Shown: positions 25,982-34,733, counted from the stretch's first letter. The stretch is DNA of 64,000 nt from an uncultured Arthrobacter sp. (GCF_947493765.1 NZ_CANLSZ010000002.1:124001-188000); one strand, 5' to 3'. A program made the numbers and translations. Notes: a model not told the origin generated them from the letters alone.

Positions 25982-27241
25982 GTGGATGCTCAGATGACCG
26001 GGACCGACGTGGAGCGGGCGGTCGCCCTCCGCCGTATGAAGACCCTGGCCACGGGGCTCCTCGGTGCGCTGGCACTCGTCTTCGTGGTGGCCTTCGCCCT
26101 GCAGGACTCCTACCCGTGGCTCCAGTACGTCCGGGCCGCGGCCGAGGGAGGCATGGTCGGAGCCCTCGCGGACTGGTTCGCGGTCACCGCGCTGTTCAAG
26201 CACCCGATGGGCCTGAAGATCCCGCACACCGCGATCATCCCGCGCAAGAAGGACCAGATCGGCGAGTCGCTCGGCCAGTTCGTCGAGGAGAACTTCCTGT
26301 CCGAGGACGTGGTGGTGGCCAAGCTCGAGTCCGCCCGCATCGCGCAGAAGGCCGGCGCCTGGCTGGAGCGGCCCGAGAGCGCGGACCGCATCGCGGTGGA
26401 GGGGGCGGCGCTCATCCGCGGCCTGTTCACCGTGCTCGACGACGACGTCGTCCAGGGTGTCATCGAAGGGTTGGTCCGCAAGCACGTCCTCGAGCCGCCC
26501 TGGGGGCCTCCCATCGGCAGCATCGCCGAGCGGATCTTCGCCGAAGGTCATCACCACGCGCTCGTCGACCTGCTGGTGGACCGCGCCGCCGACTGGGTGG
26601 ACGGGAACTACGCCGTGGTGACGAGGGTCGTGGCGCAGCGCTCCCCCACCTGGGTGCCACGCCTCGTGGACGGCGTGGTCGGAGATCGCGTGCACGCCGA
26701 GCTGTCGAAGTTCATCCGTGCCGTCCAGGACGACCCCCGGCACGACGTGCGCCTGGCCATCGACAAGTACCTGCGCGATCTCGCGCAGGATCTGCAGCAC
26801 CGCCCGGAGACCATCGCCCGGGCCGAGGAGATCAAGGCGCAGCTCCTGGACGATCCGCGCGTCCTGGACCTCACGGCGCGTACCTGGGCCACCATCAAGA
26901 CCGCGCTGCTCGAGGCCGTCAACGATCCCGCGAGCGAACTGACCACCAACTTCAAGGCGCTGGTCCGCGACTTCGGTTCGCGGTTGACCAGCGACACCGC
27001 CCTCGCGGACAGGATGAACCGCTGGATCGCCGACGGTGCCTCGTATTTCGTGCGGACCTATCGCAGCGAGATCGCAGGGGTCATCTCGGAGACCGTGGGC
27101 CGCTGGGACGCCGAGGAGACCTCCCGCAAGATCGAACTGCAGGTCGGGAAGGATCTGCAGTTCATCCGGATCAACGGGACGGTGGTCGGCTCCCTGGCCG
27201 GGCTGCTGATCTTCAGCATCGCCCACGCCGTCTTCGGCTAG
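25982..27241 (+). CDS. DUF445 family membrane protein
   Basis: 419 aa from a GTG at 25982, which has TACACT seven bases in front (leaderless spacing). The ATG at 25994 with a GGGAGG upstream is the alternative and costs four residues. The N-terminal RRMKTLATGLLGALALVFVVAFAL is a membrane anchor, followed by GGMVGALADWFAVTALFKHP, the conserved DUF445 (YjiN-like) signature. A long helical region follows and a second membrane span ends the protein. Function unknown. Its stop codon shares the palindrome CTAG with the stop of the convergent gene. Confidence 0.88.
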   Translation: MDAQMTGTDVERAVALRRMKTLATGLLGALALVFVVAFALQDSYPWLQYVRAAAEGGMVGALADWFAVTALFKHPMGLKIPHTAIIPRKKDQIGESLGQFVEENFLSEDVVVAKLESARIAQKAGAWLERPESADRIAVEGAALIRGLFTVLDDDVVQGVIEGLVRKHVLEPPWGPPIGSIAERIFAEGHHHALVDLLVDRAADWVDGNYAVVTRVVAQRSPTWVPRLVDGVVGDRVHAELSKFIRAVQDDPRHDVRLAIDKYLRDLAQDLQHRPETIARAEEIKAQLLDDPRVLDLTARTWATIKTALLEAVNDPASELTTNFKALVRDFGSRLTSDTALADRMNRWIADGASYFVRTYRSEIAGVISETVGRWDAEETSRKIELQVGKDLQFIRINGTVVGSLAGLLIFSIAHAVFG

Positions 27242-28023
27242 GAGCTCGTCCGGCTACCGTCCTGCTGCGTCAGTTCCAGGGCTTCGGCCAGTTCGCCGGG
27301 AACGGTCCGGGGCAGGGGACCGAAGGCCTCGCGCGTGGTACTGATGACCGCCTTGCCCATGAGGTGGTTGCCCGCACCCCCGATCACGGCCCCTGCCCCG
27401 AACGGCAGCGCCCGGCCCAGCATGAACCCGCCCTGCCGGGCGAGGAACTTCTTCAGGAAGCGACGCTGGATGGTTCCCGTCAGCGTCTTCACGAGCGAGG
27501 CCGGTGCAGCCTTGTTCACCATCTGCCCCCAGTACTGGGGAGCGCCCTGACCGGCCGAGGCCCCGAGGATGGAGCGGATCAGCGCGGTGCCCTCCTCCCC
27601 CATGAGGATGGCCATGACCATGGCGCGGGAGCGCTCGGGGTCGTCGGTGTGGATGCCGTGCAGTTCGGCGATCGATTCCGCGTACAGCGCGGTGGCCTCG
27701 AGGAAACCGACGGTCGCCGCGGCCGAGAGTCCCAGCGAGGCGACCGTCCCGACGGCGGGTACGGCGGCCGTGGCGCCGACGGCGGCTCCGGCGGCCGTCG
27801 TCGCGCGCAGGTAGTCGCGTTCGAGCCGTCTGGCGAGGTCCGCCGGCGAGGCATCCGGATGCCGACGGCGGAGGCGGGCCAGATTGGAGATGATCAGGGG
27901 TCGCTGCACGTTCAGGGCACGCTCGATGCCGCGGAGGATGGCGGGCTTGGGGTGGCCGTCCTTGTCGAACAGCGCACCGTTGGCGGCCTTGACCGCCGGG
28001 TTCTCCTTGTTCCTGCCGAACAT
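27238..28023 (-). CDS. Conserved protein with hydrophobic Ala/Gly core, perhaps EcsC-like
   Basis: 261 aa from the ATG at 28023 with GGAAGGA upstream. The N-terminal part has PAILRGIERALNVQRPLII, a short amphipathic region, followed by TTAAGAAVGATAAVPAVGTV, a glycine zipper-like hydrophobic stretch. A second glycine-rich segment lies near the C-terminus (GRALPFGAGAVIGGAGNHLM). These features fit a membrane-associated protein of the EcsC type, but the family call is weak. It follows no operon partner. Confidence 0.6.
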   Translation of the reverse strand: MFGRNKENPAVKAANGALFDKDGHPKPAILRGIERALNVQRPLIISNLARLRRRHPDASPADLARRLERDYLRATTAAGAAVGATAAVPAVGTVASLGLSAAATVGFLEATALYAESIAELHGIHTDDPERSRAMVMAILMGEEGTALIRSILGASAGQGAPQYWGQMVNKAAPASLVKTLTGTIQRRFLKKFLARQGGFMLGRALPFGAGAVIGGAGNHLMGKAVISTTREAFGPLPRTVPGELAEALELTQQDGSRTSS

Positions 28024-28082
28024 CGTGGTCCTTCCGCACCTGACTGGTGCTGTGGTCATCGGGGCGGGTGCGGAACGATGAA

Positions 28083-28111
28083 GGGACGCCACCAGATCCT
28101 GGTGACGTCCC
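28083..28111 (-). terminator. Terminator of the YeaQ/GlsB-type gene
   Basis: A 13-bp stem with one mismatch around a three-base loop, then TTCATCGTT in the leftward direction. Confidence 0.6.
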
Positions 28112-28153
28112 TCCGGCAGCTGATCCCCGCAGTTCAGCCGACTGCTGCGTGAA

Positions 28154-28423
28154 TCAGACGCGCGAGCCCTTGCGTCCGGTGACCGCACCGTAGATGACGA
28201 GGACGATCAGCGAGCCGCCGATGGCCAGGAGCCAGGTCGAGAGTTTGAAGAACTCGTCGATACCGACCCCGAAGATTGCGCTGCCGATGAAGCCGCCGAG
28301 CAGGGCGCCGACGACGCCGAGGATCAGCGTGATGATCCAGCCGCCGGCCTGCTTGCCGGGGAGGATGAGCTTGGCGATAGCGCCGGCGATGAGGCCCAGG
28401 ATGAGCCAGCCGAAGATTCCCAT
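28154..28423 (-). CDS. GlsB/YeaQ/YmgE family stress-response membrane protein
   Basis: 89 aa with three membrane segments and the family pattern LILGLIAGAIAKLILPGKQ, then GVVGALLGGFIGSAIFG. These small transglycosylase-associated proteins are general-stress or acid-stress induced in many bacteria; the molecular role is unclear. AAGGAG precedes the ATG. The 5' region contains the AGCATGCTTAG motif found upstream of the PRC/DUF2382 gene. Confidence 0.9.
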   Translation of the reverse strand: MGIFGWLILGLIAGAIAKLILPGKQAGGWIITLILGVVGALLGGFIGSAIFGVGIDEFFKLSTWLLAIGGSLIVLVIYGAVTGRKGSRV

Positions 28424-28524
28424 AAGATGCTCCTTGAGTGATAGTGACGAAGGACCCGCTGGTCCTGCCGCCGTCCAATAGGGTGATGCAAACCATCTGC
28501 AACTTGGTACGACTCTACTTCATC

Positions 28525-28535
28525 AGCATGCTTAG
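28525..28535. promoter_or_regulatory. AGCATGCTTAG motif, copy 2
   Basis: The same 11 bases as at 9800-9810, about 100 bases upstream of the YeaQ/GlsB-type start. Confidence 0.4.
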
Positions 28536-28662
28536 GGTGCAATTCTAGCACCGCGCCCGGCCGTCCGGCCCCCGGCGCCCATGATCCCCGCGTGCCCCTC
28601 CCGGCCACCCCGCTGTCGAACGGTGGCGTCGAACCACGCCGGATTCTTGTGACCGAAACCAC

Positions 28663-28692
28663 TTGACCCCTGCGCAAAAGCAAAGATAAAGT
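28663..28692 (+). promoter_or_regulatory. Promoter of the fru operon
   Basis: TTGACC (28663-28668) and TAAAGT (28687-28692) are separated by 18 bases, upstream of fruR. Confidence 0.55.
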
Positions 28693-28711
28693 CACCCAAA
28701 CAAAGATGAAG
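28681..28711 (+). promoter_or_regulatory. Probable FruR operator, direct repeats
   Basis: CAAAGATAAAG (28681-28691) and CAAAGATGAAG (28701-28711) are direct repeats 20 bases, two helical turns, apart. The first overlaps the -10 element. DeoR-family regulators often bind direct repeats of this kind. Confidence 0.6.
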
Positions 28712-28756
28712 CAACATCCTGCGGCATGCTCCGCAGCCCGATCGCAACGGAGTCCC

Positions 28757-29524
28757 ATGTTCGCCGAGGAGCGCTACCGCCAGATCAGCGATCTCGTCTC
28801 CGCCGACGGCCGGGTCACTGTGGCCGGGCTGTCCACGCACTTCGGCATCACGAAGGAGACGGTGCGCAGGGACCTGGCGCTGCTCGAGAACGACGGTGTC
28901 CTCCGCCGGGTCCACGGGGGAGCGATCGCCGGTGGCGGTCCCACGACCAACGAGCCGAGCCTCATCAGCCGGTCCTCCCGGCACGAGGCCGAGAAGCAGC
29001 GCATCGCCCTGGCCGCGCTCGCCCTGGTACCGGAGCGGGGCGCCGTGCTGCTCGACGCCGGGACCACCACCGGCGCACTCGCCGCGATGCTCGCGGAGGA
29101 ACCCCGCCCCGAGCTGGCCGTGGTCACCCACTGTCTCCCGATCGCCGCCGTCCTGTCGGCGGCCGGCCTCGGAGTGGAACTCCTCGGCGGCCGCGTGCGG
29201 GCCCTGACCAGCGCTGCGGTCGGAAGCGTAACCCTCGCGCACCTGGACAGGCTGCGGGCGGACATCGCCTTCATCGGGGCCAACGGGCTGGCTGCCGGCT
29301 TCGGGCTCAGCACCCCCGACGGGGACGAGGCAGCCGTCAAGACGGCCATCATCCGCTCGGCGCGCCGCGTGGTGCTGCTGACCGATTCGTCCAAGTTCGA
29401 CGAGGAGACCCTCGTCGGCTTCGCCCAGCTGGAGGACATCGATGCACTCATCACCGACCGCGCACCCCGGGAATCCCTCTCGGCCGCACTCGCCGACGCC
29501 GATGTGGAGGTGATCGTCGCGTGA
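28757..29524 (+). CDS. fruR: DeoR/GlpR-family regulator of the fructose operon
   Basis: 255 aa from the ATG at 28757. The N-terminal winged HTH reads RYRQISDLVSADGRVTVAG, then HFGITKETVRRDLALLENDG, with LRRVHGGAI following, the DeoR signature. The C-terminal DeoRC ligand domain has LLDAGTTTGALAAML, DIAFIGANGLAAGFGLSTPD and VVLLTDSSKFDE. It leads the fructose PTS operon and its stop overlaps fruK (GTGA). Autorepression through direct repeats at the promoter is likely. Fructose-1-phosphate is the expected inducer by analogy. Confidence 0.92.
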   Translation: MFAEERYRQISDLVSADGRVTVAGLSTHFGITKETVRRDLALLENDGVLRRVHGGAIAGGGPTTNEPSLISRSSRHEAEKQRIALAALALVPERGAVLLDAGTTTGALAAMLAEEPRPELAVVTHCLPIAAVLSAAGLGVELLGGRVRALTSAAVGSVTLAHLDRLRADIAFIGANGLAAGFGLSTPDGDEAAVKTAIIRSARRVVLLTDSSKFDEETLVGFAQLEDIDALITDRAPRESLSAALADADVEVIVA

Positions 29525-30540
29525 TCCTCACCCTCACGACCAATCCGAGCGTCGACCGGACGGTCGAACTCGACGCACCGCTGGAGCGCGGCGCCGTCCA
29601 GCGCGCCGTCCGCGTGAGCCGGGAAGCGGGCGGGAAGGGCGTCAACGTCAGTCGGGCGCTGGCGATGTCCGGCGTCCGCACGCTGGCGGTCCTGCCGGGC
29701 GACGACGACGACCCCGTCCTCGCCGGTCTGCGTACGGTGGCGGTGCCCTTCAGGAACCTGCCCATCGGCGCGGACCTGCGGACCAACACGGCCATCACGG
29801 AGGCGGACGGCACGACCACGAAGATCAACGAGCCCGGCCCCGTGCTCACGGGCGCACAGCTCGACGAGCTCCTCGCCGTCGTCGTCGCCGAGAGCGGCGG
29901 GGCACACTGGCTGGTACTGGCAGGTTCCCTGCCCCCCGGCGTCCCGCCGACCTTCTACACCCGCGTGATCGCCGCTGTCCGGGAGGCCCACGGGCCATCG
30001 GCTCCGCTCGTCGCCATCGATTCCTCGGGCGAACCCCTCAGCGAGGGCGCCACGGGATTCCCCGCTCCGGATCTGCTCAAGCCCAACGCCGAGGAACTCG
30101 CGGAGCTGACGGGCATCGGCACCGCACACGATCTCGAGGAGGACCACGAGCTGGCCGCGAGCGCCTGCGCGGTGCTCGTCTCCTCGGGTGTCGGAGCGGT
30201 CCTGGCCACCCTCGGCTCCCGGGGCGCCCTGCTCGTCACGAGTGCGGGGGCCTGGCACGGGATACACTCGCCCGTCACGGCCCGCTCAACGGTCGGCGCG
30301 GGAGACTCCGCCCTGGCAGGATACCTGCTGGCGCACAGCGCGGGCGAACTCCCGGAGAACTGCCTGCGCCAGGCGGTCGCCCACGGATCGGCGGCAGCGG
30401 CCCTGCCCGGGTCCACGGTGCCCTCGCTCGAACAGACGTCACCGGCGGAGGTCTCCATCACCGCCCACACGATCACCCTCCCCGTGATCGGAACCCACGC
30501 AGGTCCCGGCTCGGGACCCACAGCACAGGAGGAACTCTGA
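29521..30540 (+). CDS. fruK: 1-phosphofructokinase
   Basis: 339 aa, GTG start overlapping the fruR stop by four bases. PfkB family: it opens ILTLTTNPSVDRTVELDAPL, has SREAGGKGVNVSRALAMSG (signature 1) and ends with STVGAGDSALAGYLLA (signature 2, catalytic Asp in GAGDS). It phosphorylates fructose-1-phosphate made by the PTS to fructose-1,6-bisphosphate. The C-terminal tail after about residue 310 is longer than usual. The next gene fruA overlaps its stop (TGATG). Confidence 0.93.
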   Translation: MILTLTTNPSVDRTVELDAPLERGAVQRAVRVSREAGGKGVNVSRALAMSGVRTLAVLPGDDDDPVLAGLRTVAVPFRNLPIGADLRTNTAITEADGTTTKINEPGPVLTGAQLDELLAVVVAESGGAHWLVLAGSLPPGVPPTFYTRVIAAVREAHGPSAPLVAIDSSGEPLSEGATGFPAPDLLKPNAEELAELTGIGTAHDLEEDHELAASACAVLVSSGVGAVLATLGSRGALLVTSAGAWHGIHSPVTARSTVGAGDSALAGYLLAHSAGELPENCLRQAVAHGSAAAALPGSTVPSLEQTSPAEVSITAHTITLPVIGTHAGPGSGPTAQEEL

Positions 30541-32642
30541 TGTCCGATCTCATCACGGCAGAGCTCGTGGTTCTGGACCAGGATCTGGGGGCGGAACGGT
30601 CCTCGGTGATCCGCCACCTGGCCGAACAGGTGGCCGCCCAGGGCCGCTCCACGGAGGTGGAGGGCCTGTACGCCGACGCCCTCGCCCGGGAGGAGAAGAC
30701 CGCCACGGGCGTTCCCGGTGGGATCGCCATTCCGCACTGCCGCTCGAAGGCCGTCTCGACGCCGACCCTGGCCATGGCCCGCCTGGCCCCACCGGTCGAC
30801 TTCGGGGCCAAGGACGGACCGGCCGATCTCGTGTTCTTCATCGCCGCGCCGGACGGAGCCGACCAGGAACACCTGAAACTGCTGTCCACGCTGGCCCGGT
30901 CGCTGATCAGGAAGGACTTCACGGCGGCCCTGCGCGCCGCCCGGACACCCGCCGACGTCGTCGCGCTCGTCGATGGTGCCCTCGGCCTCGGGAGTACGAC
31001 GGCGGACGGCACCGGAGCGCACGCTGCAGGATCGGCCGGGGCGACGAGCCGCGCCGGCGCCGATGCGAGCGAGGCTGCTGCCACGCTCGGCACCTCGCGC
31101 TCCGGCGTCGATGCCACCGGCCCCGCACTCGACGGGGCTCACGGAACGCAGACCGGCACCAGGCGCCTGGTCGCCGTGACCGCGTGTCCCACCGGCATCG
31201 CCCACACCTACATGGCCGCCGACTCCCTCGTCGCGGCCGCGAAGGAGCGCGGGGTCGACCTGCAGGTGGAGACGCAGGGGTCCTCCGGGGCGACCCCGCT
31301 GGATCCCTCGGTGATCGCGGCCGCCGACGCCGTGATCTTCGCCGTCGACGTCGATGTCCGTGACAAGCAGCGGTTCGCCGGACTCCCGGTCGTCTCCGCG
31401 CCGGTCAAGCGCGGCATCGACGAGCCGGGCGAGATGGTCGACGAAGCGCTCGCCGCCGCGCAGGATCCCCGTGCCCGCACGGTCTCCGGGACCGCGGCCA
31501 CCGAGCAGCCGGACGGCGACGGCGGGAGGGACGGCATCGGCAGCACGCTCAAGCGTGCCCTGCTCACCGGCGTGAGCTACATGATCCCGTTCGTTGCAGG
31601 AGGCGGACTCCTCATCGCCATCGGGTTCCTGCTCGGCGGGTATCTCATCACCGAGACCGCGGACACGATCGTGCTCGAGAACAGCCTGGGCAATCTGCCC
31701 GACGGCGGCCTGGGCACCTACCTGGGAGCGGTCGCGTTCAAGATCGGGCAGCTCTCGCTCGGGTTCCTCGTCCCGGCCCTCGCCGGGTACATCGCCTACG
31801 CCCTCGCCGATCGGCCCGGCATCGCCCCCGGCTTCGTGGCCGGTTCGGTGGCGGGCTTCATGGGTGCAGGCTTCCTCGGTGGCATCGTGGGCGGCCTGCT
31901 GGCCGGCTACATCGCGATGCTGATCGGGCGGCTCGCCGTCCCCCGCTGGCTGCGCAGCCTGATGCCGGTCGTCATCATCCCGCTCCTGGCCTCCGTCGTG
32001 GCCTCGGGGCTCATGTTCCTGCTGCTCGGCGGCCCGATCGCCGCGCTCACCGCGGGTCTGAACGACTGGCTCTCCGGCCTGACCGGCACGGCCGCCGTGG
32101 GCCTGGGCATCATCCTCGGGCTCATGATGGCGCTCGATCTCGGCGGGCCCGTGAACAAGGTGGCCTACTCCTTCGCCGTGGCCGGGCTCGGTGCCGGGTC
32201 CATCGACAACCAAGCCCCGTGGCAGATCATGGCCGCCGTCATGGCTGCGGGCATGGTCCCGCCGCTGGCCATGGCCCTGGCCACGCTGCTCGACCGGCGG
32301 CGGTTCAGCCTCGCCGAGCGGGAGAACGGCAAGGCCGCCTGGCTCCTGGGAGCTGCCTTCATCTCCGAGGGCGCCATCCCGTTCGCCGCGGCCGATCCCC
32401 TGCGCGTCATCCCCGCCTCCCTCCTCGGGTCCGCGGTGACCGGGGCGATCGTGATGGGGACCGGCGTCACCTCGCAGGCACCCCACGGCGGGATCTTCGT
32501 CTTCTTCGCGATCGGCAACATCGCGATGTTCGTCGTCGCGATCCTCGTCGGCACGGTGGTCTCCGCCCTCGCGGTCATCGCGCTCAAGCGCTTCGCCACG
32601 AGCAGGAAGACCACCGCCGTCGCAGAACCGGTTGCGGCCTGA
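30540..32642 (+). CDS. fruA: PTS fructose transporter subunit IIABC
   Basis: 700 aa, all three functions in one chain. EIIA covers about residues 1-150 with the phosphorylation site His66 in GGIAIPHCRSK. A Gly/Ala/Thr-rich linker of about 55 residues follows. EIIB runs from about 208 with the phospho-Cys216 in VAVTACPTGIAHTYMAA. EIIC is from about 325, with GVSYMIPFVAGGGLLIAIGF and eight to ten membrane segments. It imports fructose as fructose-1-phosphate. AGGAGG sits in the fruK tail before the ATG. Co-encoded with fruR, fruK and ptsH; no ptsI is in the window. Confidence 0.95.
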   Translation: MSDLITAELVVLDQDLGAERSSVIRHLAEQVAAQGRSTEVEGLYADALAREEKTATGVPGGIAIPHCRSKAVSTPTLAMARLAPPVDFGAKDGPADLVFFIAAPDGADQEHLKLLSTLARSLIRKDFTAALRAARTPADVVALVDGALGLGSTTADGTGAHAAGSAGATSRAGADASEAAATLGTSRSGVDATGPALDGAHGTQTGTRRLVAVTACPTGIAHTYMAADSLVAAAKERGVDLQVETQGSSGATPLDPSVIAAADAVIFAVDVDVRDKQRFAGLPVVSAPVKRGIDEPGEMVDEALAAAQDPRARTVSGTAATEQPDGDGGRDGIGSTLKRALLTGVSYMIPFVAGGGLLIAIGFLLGGYLITETADTIVLENSLGNLPDGGLGTYLGAVAFKIGQLSLGFLVPALAGYIAYALADRPGIAPGFVAGSVAGFMGAGFLGGIVGGLLAGYIAMLIGRLAVPRWLRSLMPVVIIPLLASVVASGLMFLLLGGPIAALTAGLNDWLSGLTGTAAVGLGIILGLMMALDLGGPVNKVAYSFAVAGLGAGSIDNQAPWQIMAAVMAAGMVPPLAMALATLLDRRRFSLAERENGKAAWLLGAAFISEGAIPFAAADPLRVIPASLLGSAVTGAIVMGTGVTSQAPHGGIFVFFAIGNIAMFVVAILVGTVVSALAVIALKRFATSRKTTAVAEPVAA

Positions 32643-32693
32643 CCTCCGTTCGGCTTGGCTGTACTGAAGAATCCCCGACGAAAAGGAACTCCC

Positions 32694-32972
32694 ATGGCAG
32701 AACGCAAAGCAACCGTAGCCAGCCGCGTGGGGCTCCATGCCCGGCCGGCCTCCATCTTCGCCGAGGCCGCGGGGGAGATCCCCCTCGAGGTCACCATCGC
32801 CATGGAGGGCGAGCCTGCCGACGAGGCCATGGACGCCTCGAGCATCCTGTCGCTGATGAGCCTCGGCGCCTCCCACGGGGACGTCGTGGTGCTGCGGGCC
32901 GAGGGTGACGGCGCCGTGGATGCGCTCGAGAGCCTGGCCCGCATCATCGAGACGGACCACGACGCCGAATAG
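32694..32972 (+). CDS. ptsH: Phosphocarrier protein HPr
   Basis: 92 aa from the ATG at 32694 with AAAAGGA upstream. The active site is SRVGLHARPASIF with His15. The regulatory serine region DASSILSLMSLGASHGD is also present, though HPr kinase is not usual in this group. HPr passes phosphate from enzyme I to PTS EIIA domains, here the FruA and DhaM systems. It ends the fru operon, 51 bases after fruA, with a strong terminator after it. Confidence 0.93.
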   Translation: MAERKATVASRVGLHARPASIFAEAAGEIPLEVTIAMEGEPADEAMDASSILSLMSLGASHGDVVVLRAEGDGAVDALESLARIIETDHDAE

Positions 32973-32985
32973 CACCGGAAACCAC

Positions 32986-33023
32986 GAAGGGCACCATCCG
33001 ATTCGCCTCGGCTGGTGCCCTTC
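32986..33023 (+). terminator. Terminator of the fru operon
   Basis: A perfect 11-bp stem (GAAGGGCACCA with TGGTGCCCTTC) around a 16-base loop, 13 bases past the ptsH stop. Confidence 0.75.
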
Positions 33024-33127
33024 TCAGTGTCTTCAGCACTGAAGCACAGGTCGGTGGGTCCACCCGTTCTAATGGACACACCTCGCATGCGGTCGCAACG
33101 ATCCGCTGACCCCCCACGGTCCGCGGC

Positions 33128-33175
33128 AGTTACATAATCATAATTTTTGCACACCATCATGAAAACGTGAACAGA
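33128..33175. other. A+T-rich island without a gene
   Basis: A short run including TTACATAATCATAATTTTTG followed by GCACACCATCATGAAAACG, clearly less G+C-rich than its surroundings. It has promoter-like hexamers on both strands but no gene begins close by. It may drive a small RNA or mark a lost gene; nothing more can be said. Confidence 0.35.
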
Positions 33176-33282
33176 ACCAGGACACGATTCGGTCTCCATC
33201 GGCGCGCTCGGACCAGCAGATCCCAGGATGATCGCCGCCCATCGCGGTACTCGAGGAACCGGTACCGGTCAGGGGGCGCCGG

Positions 33283-34005
33283 TCAGGAGAGCCCGGTGTC
33301 CCGCGCCGAACGCCGCCGCGCGAGCATGTGGCTCAGCCAGATGAGACCCAGACCCAGCACCAGGAGCACGATCGCCGAGAACGGCAGGATGACATTCCAG
33401 TCGAGGAGCTCGAGGCTGGTGAGGCGCAGCACCACGAACACCACCACGAGCAGGAAGCTGCTGGAGAGCAGGGCGCCCGCCACCCGGTGGCTGGGCCTCG
33501 ACCGCCGGTCGAGCATGGACAGGGCCGTCGGCAGCACCAGGCACGCGGCCACGTACCCCGGGTAGAGCCGTCCGACGGCGGCGTACTCCTGGACGGTGGC
33601 CTGGTCGTCGAAGGCGCCCAGGCCCACGGAGCTGAAGGGCAGCTCGCTCGCCCCGAAGAAGTACAGGGTCGCGGCGACGGTCAGACCGAGGACGGCCAGG
33701 CCGAAGGGCCCGACCACCAGGCGGTGCGCCAGGGGCGACGCGAAAGCGGCCGCGACCCTGACCCCGAGCAGGACGAAGACTGCGTACAGCGTCATGCGCA
33801 GCAACAGGTTGGCCCCGTTGACCCCGCCCAGGACGGCGTCCACGGGGTTGTAGACCGGCGCGATGGACAGTCCGACGGCAAGGGTCAGGAGCAGCAGAGC
33901 CGCGCACATGGTTCGCCCGCGCCCCCGCAGTGCACCCGGGATGCGCACGGCGGCGGCGATGGCGCAGAGGACCAGTGCCGCCCACTGGATCGTCATGCCC
34001 GTCAT
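33283..34005 (-). CDS. Integral membrane protein paired with an HTH regulator
   Basis: 240 aa with about seven membrane segments, starting MTGMTIQWAALVLCAIAAAV. The ATG at 34005 overlaps the stop of the upstream regulator (ATGA). It contains APVYNPVDAVLGGVNGANLL and a YFFGASELPFSSVGLGAF loop. The architecture (seven spans, regulator gene directly upstream) recalls the actinobacterial MAB_1171c-type membrane proteins that pair with XRE regulators, but I cannot confirm this. No transport or enzymatic motif is visible. Confidence 0.8.
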   Translation of the reverse strand: MTGMTIQWAALVLCAIAAAVRIPGALRGRGRTMCAALLLLTLAVGLSIAPVYNPVDAVLGGVNGANLLLRMTLYAVFVLLGVRVAAAFASPLAHRLVVGPFGLAVLGLTVAATLYFFGASELPFSSVGLGAFDDQATVQEYAAVGRLYPGYVAACLVLPTALSMLDRRSRPSHRVAGALLSSSFLLVVVFVVLRLTSLELLDWNVILPFSAIVLLVLGLGLIWLSHMLARRRSARDTGLS

Positions 34006-34733
34006 GCGAGGTTCTCCCAGATCGCCCGGTCCCTGCCGTCGTCGAGCTCTGTCCGCCTCATCTGCCGACCCAGGACGTCGAGCCGGTCGCGGGCGAGGAG
34101 CACGAGGTCGAGATCGGGAACGGCGCGCAGCGCCCGGTCGCGGCCGTCCTCGGGCCACCCGCCCTCCTCAGGGGTGATGAGCCCCGTGACCACCAGACCA
34201 CTGGCCAGTGAGACGCCGGCGATCCGACCGGCCTGGACGGCGATCCAGGGGGCGAGTCGCCCGGCCGTCAGCTGCGCCGAGAGATTCTGCCGCGCCACAC
34301 CGGTACTGACCGCCAGCTGCTGACGGAGATCCCCAGGGTCGATGGCCTCGATCCAGGCCCGCACCGACGCCCTGTGCGGGAAGGGAGCGAGATCCGGCGG
34401 CATGTCGCTCCCGCTCTCCTTCGCCTCGCTCCTGGCCACGAGAAGGCGCAGGATGTCGATGTGTGAGATCTGGCTCAGCAGCTCGGCGTCGGTCGGCTCC
34501 GCGAGCCCGTCCGGGAGGTCCTCGAAGCCGTTGAACTCCGACAGCGCGTCCACGACCGGTACCCCGTACCCGCGGGCGATGGAGACGACGGTGGGGACGG
34601 AGACCTTGCCGCGGACGAGCTGCTGGGCGAGGGTGGACCGCTTGACGTCGGCGATCCTGCAGAGGTCGGACACACTGTCGTGTGGAGCGATCCGGGTACG
34701 CCACAGCTGGAATGCCCTGGCTGTGACGGCCAT
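34002..34733 (-). CDS. Helix-turn-helix (XRE-like) regulatory protein
   Basis: 243 aa from the ATG at 34733 with GAAAGG in front. An N-terminal HTH is suggested by SDLCRIADVKRSTLAQQLVRG and GKVSVPTVVSIARGYGVPVV. A second, similar HTH-like unit follows at about residues 125-190 (LRQQLAVSTGVARQNLSAQL, then GRLAPWIAVQAGRIAG), so the protein seems to have an internal duplication. A TATACT -10-like sequence (34776-34771) lies upstream. It is translationally coupled to the membrane protein downstream, suggesting one functional unit. Confidence 0.75.
   Translation of the reverse strand: MAVTARAFQLWRTRIAPHDSVSDLCRIADVKRSTLAQQLVRGKVSVPTVVSIARGYGVPVVDALSEFNGFEDLPDGLAEPTDAELLSQISHIDILRLLVARSEAKESGSDMPPDLAPFPHRASVRAWIEAIDPGDLRQQLAVSTGVARQNLSAQLTAGRLAPWIAVQAGRIAGVSLASGLVVTGLITPEEGGWPEDGRDRALRAVPDLDLVLLARDRLDVLGRQMRRTELDDGRDRAIWENLA

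Larger units (their letters stand above)
28424..28756. other. Intergenic region between the YeaQ/GlsB-type gene and fruR
   Basis: 333 bases without a gene. The left part holds the leftward stress-gene promoter area with AGCATGCTTAG (28525-28535). The right part holds the fru promoter and its direct-repeat operator. It is less G+C-rich than the genes around it. Confidence 0.7.
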
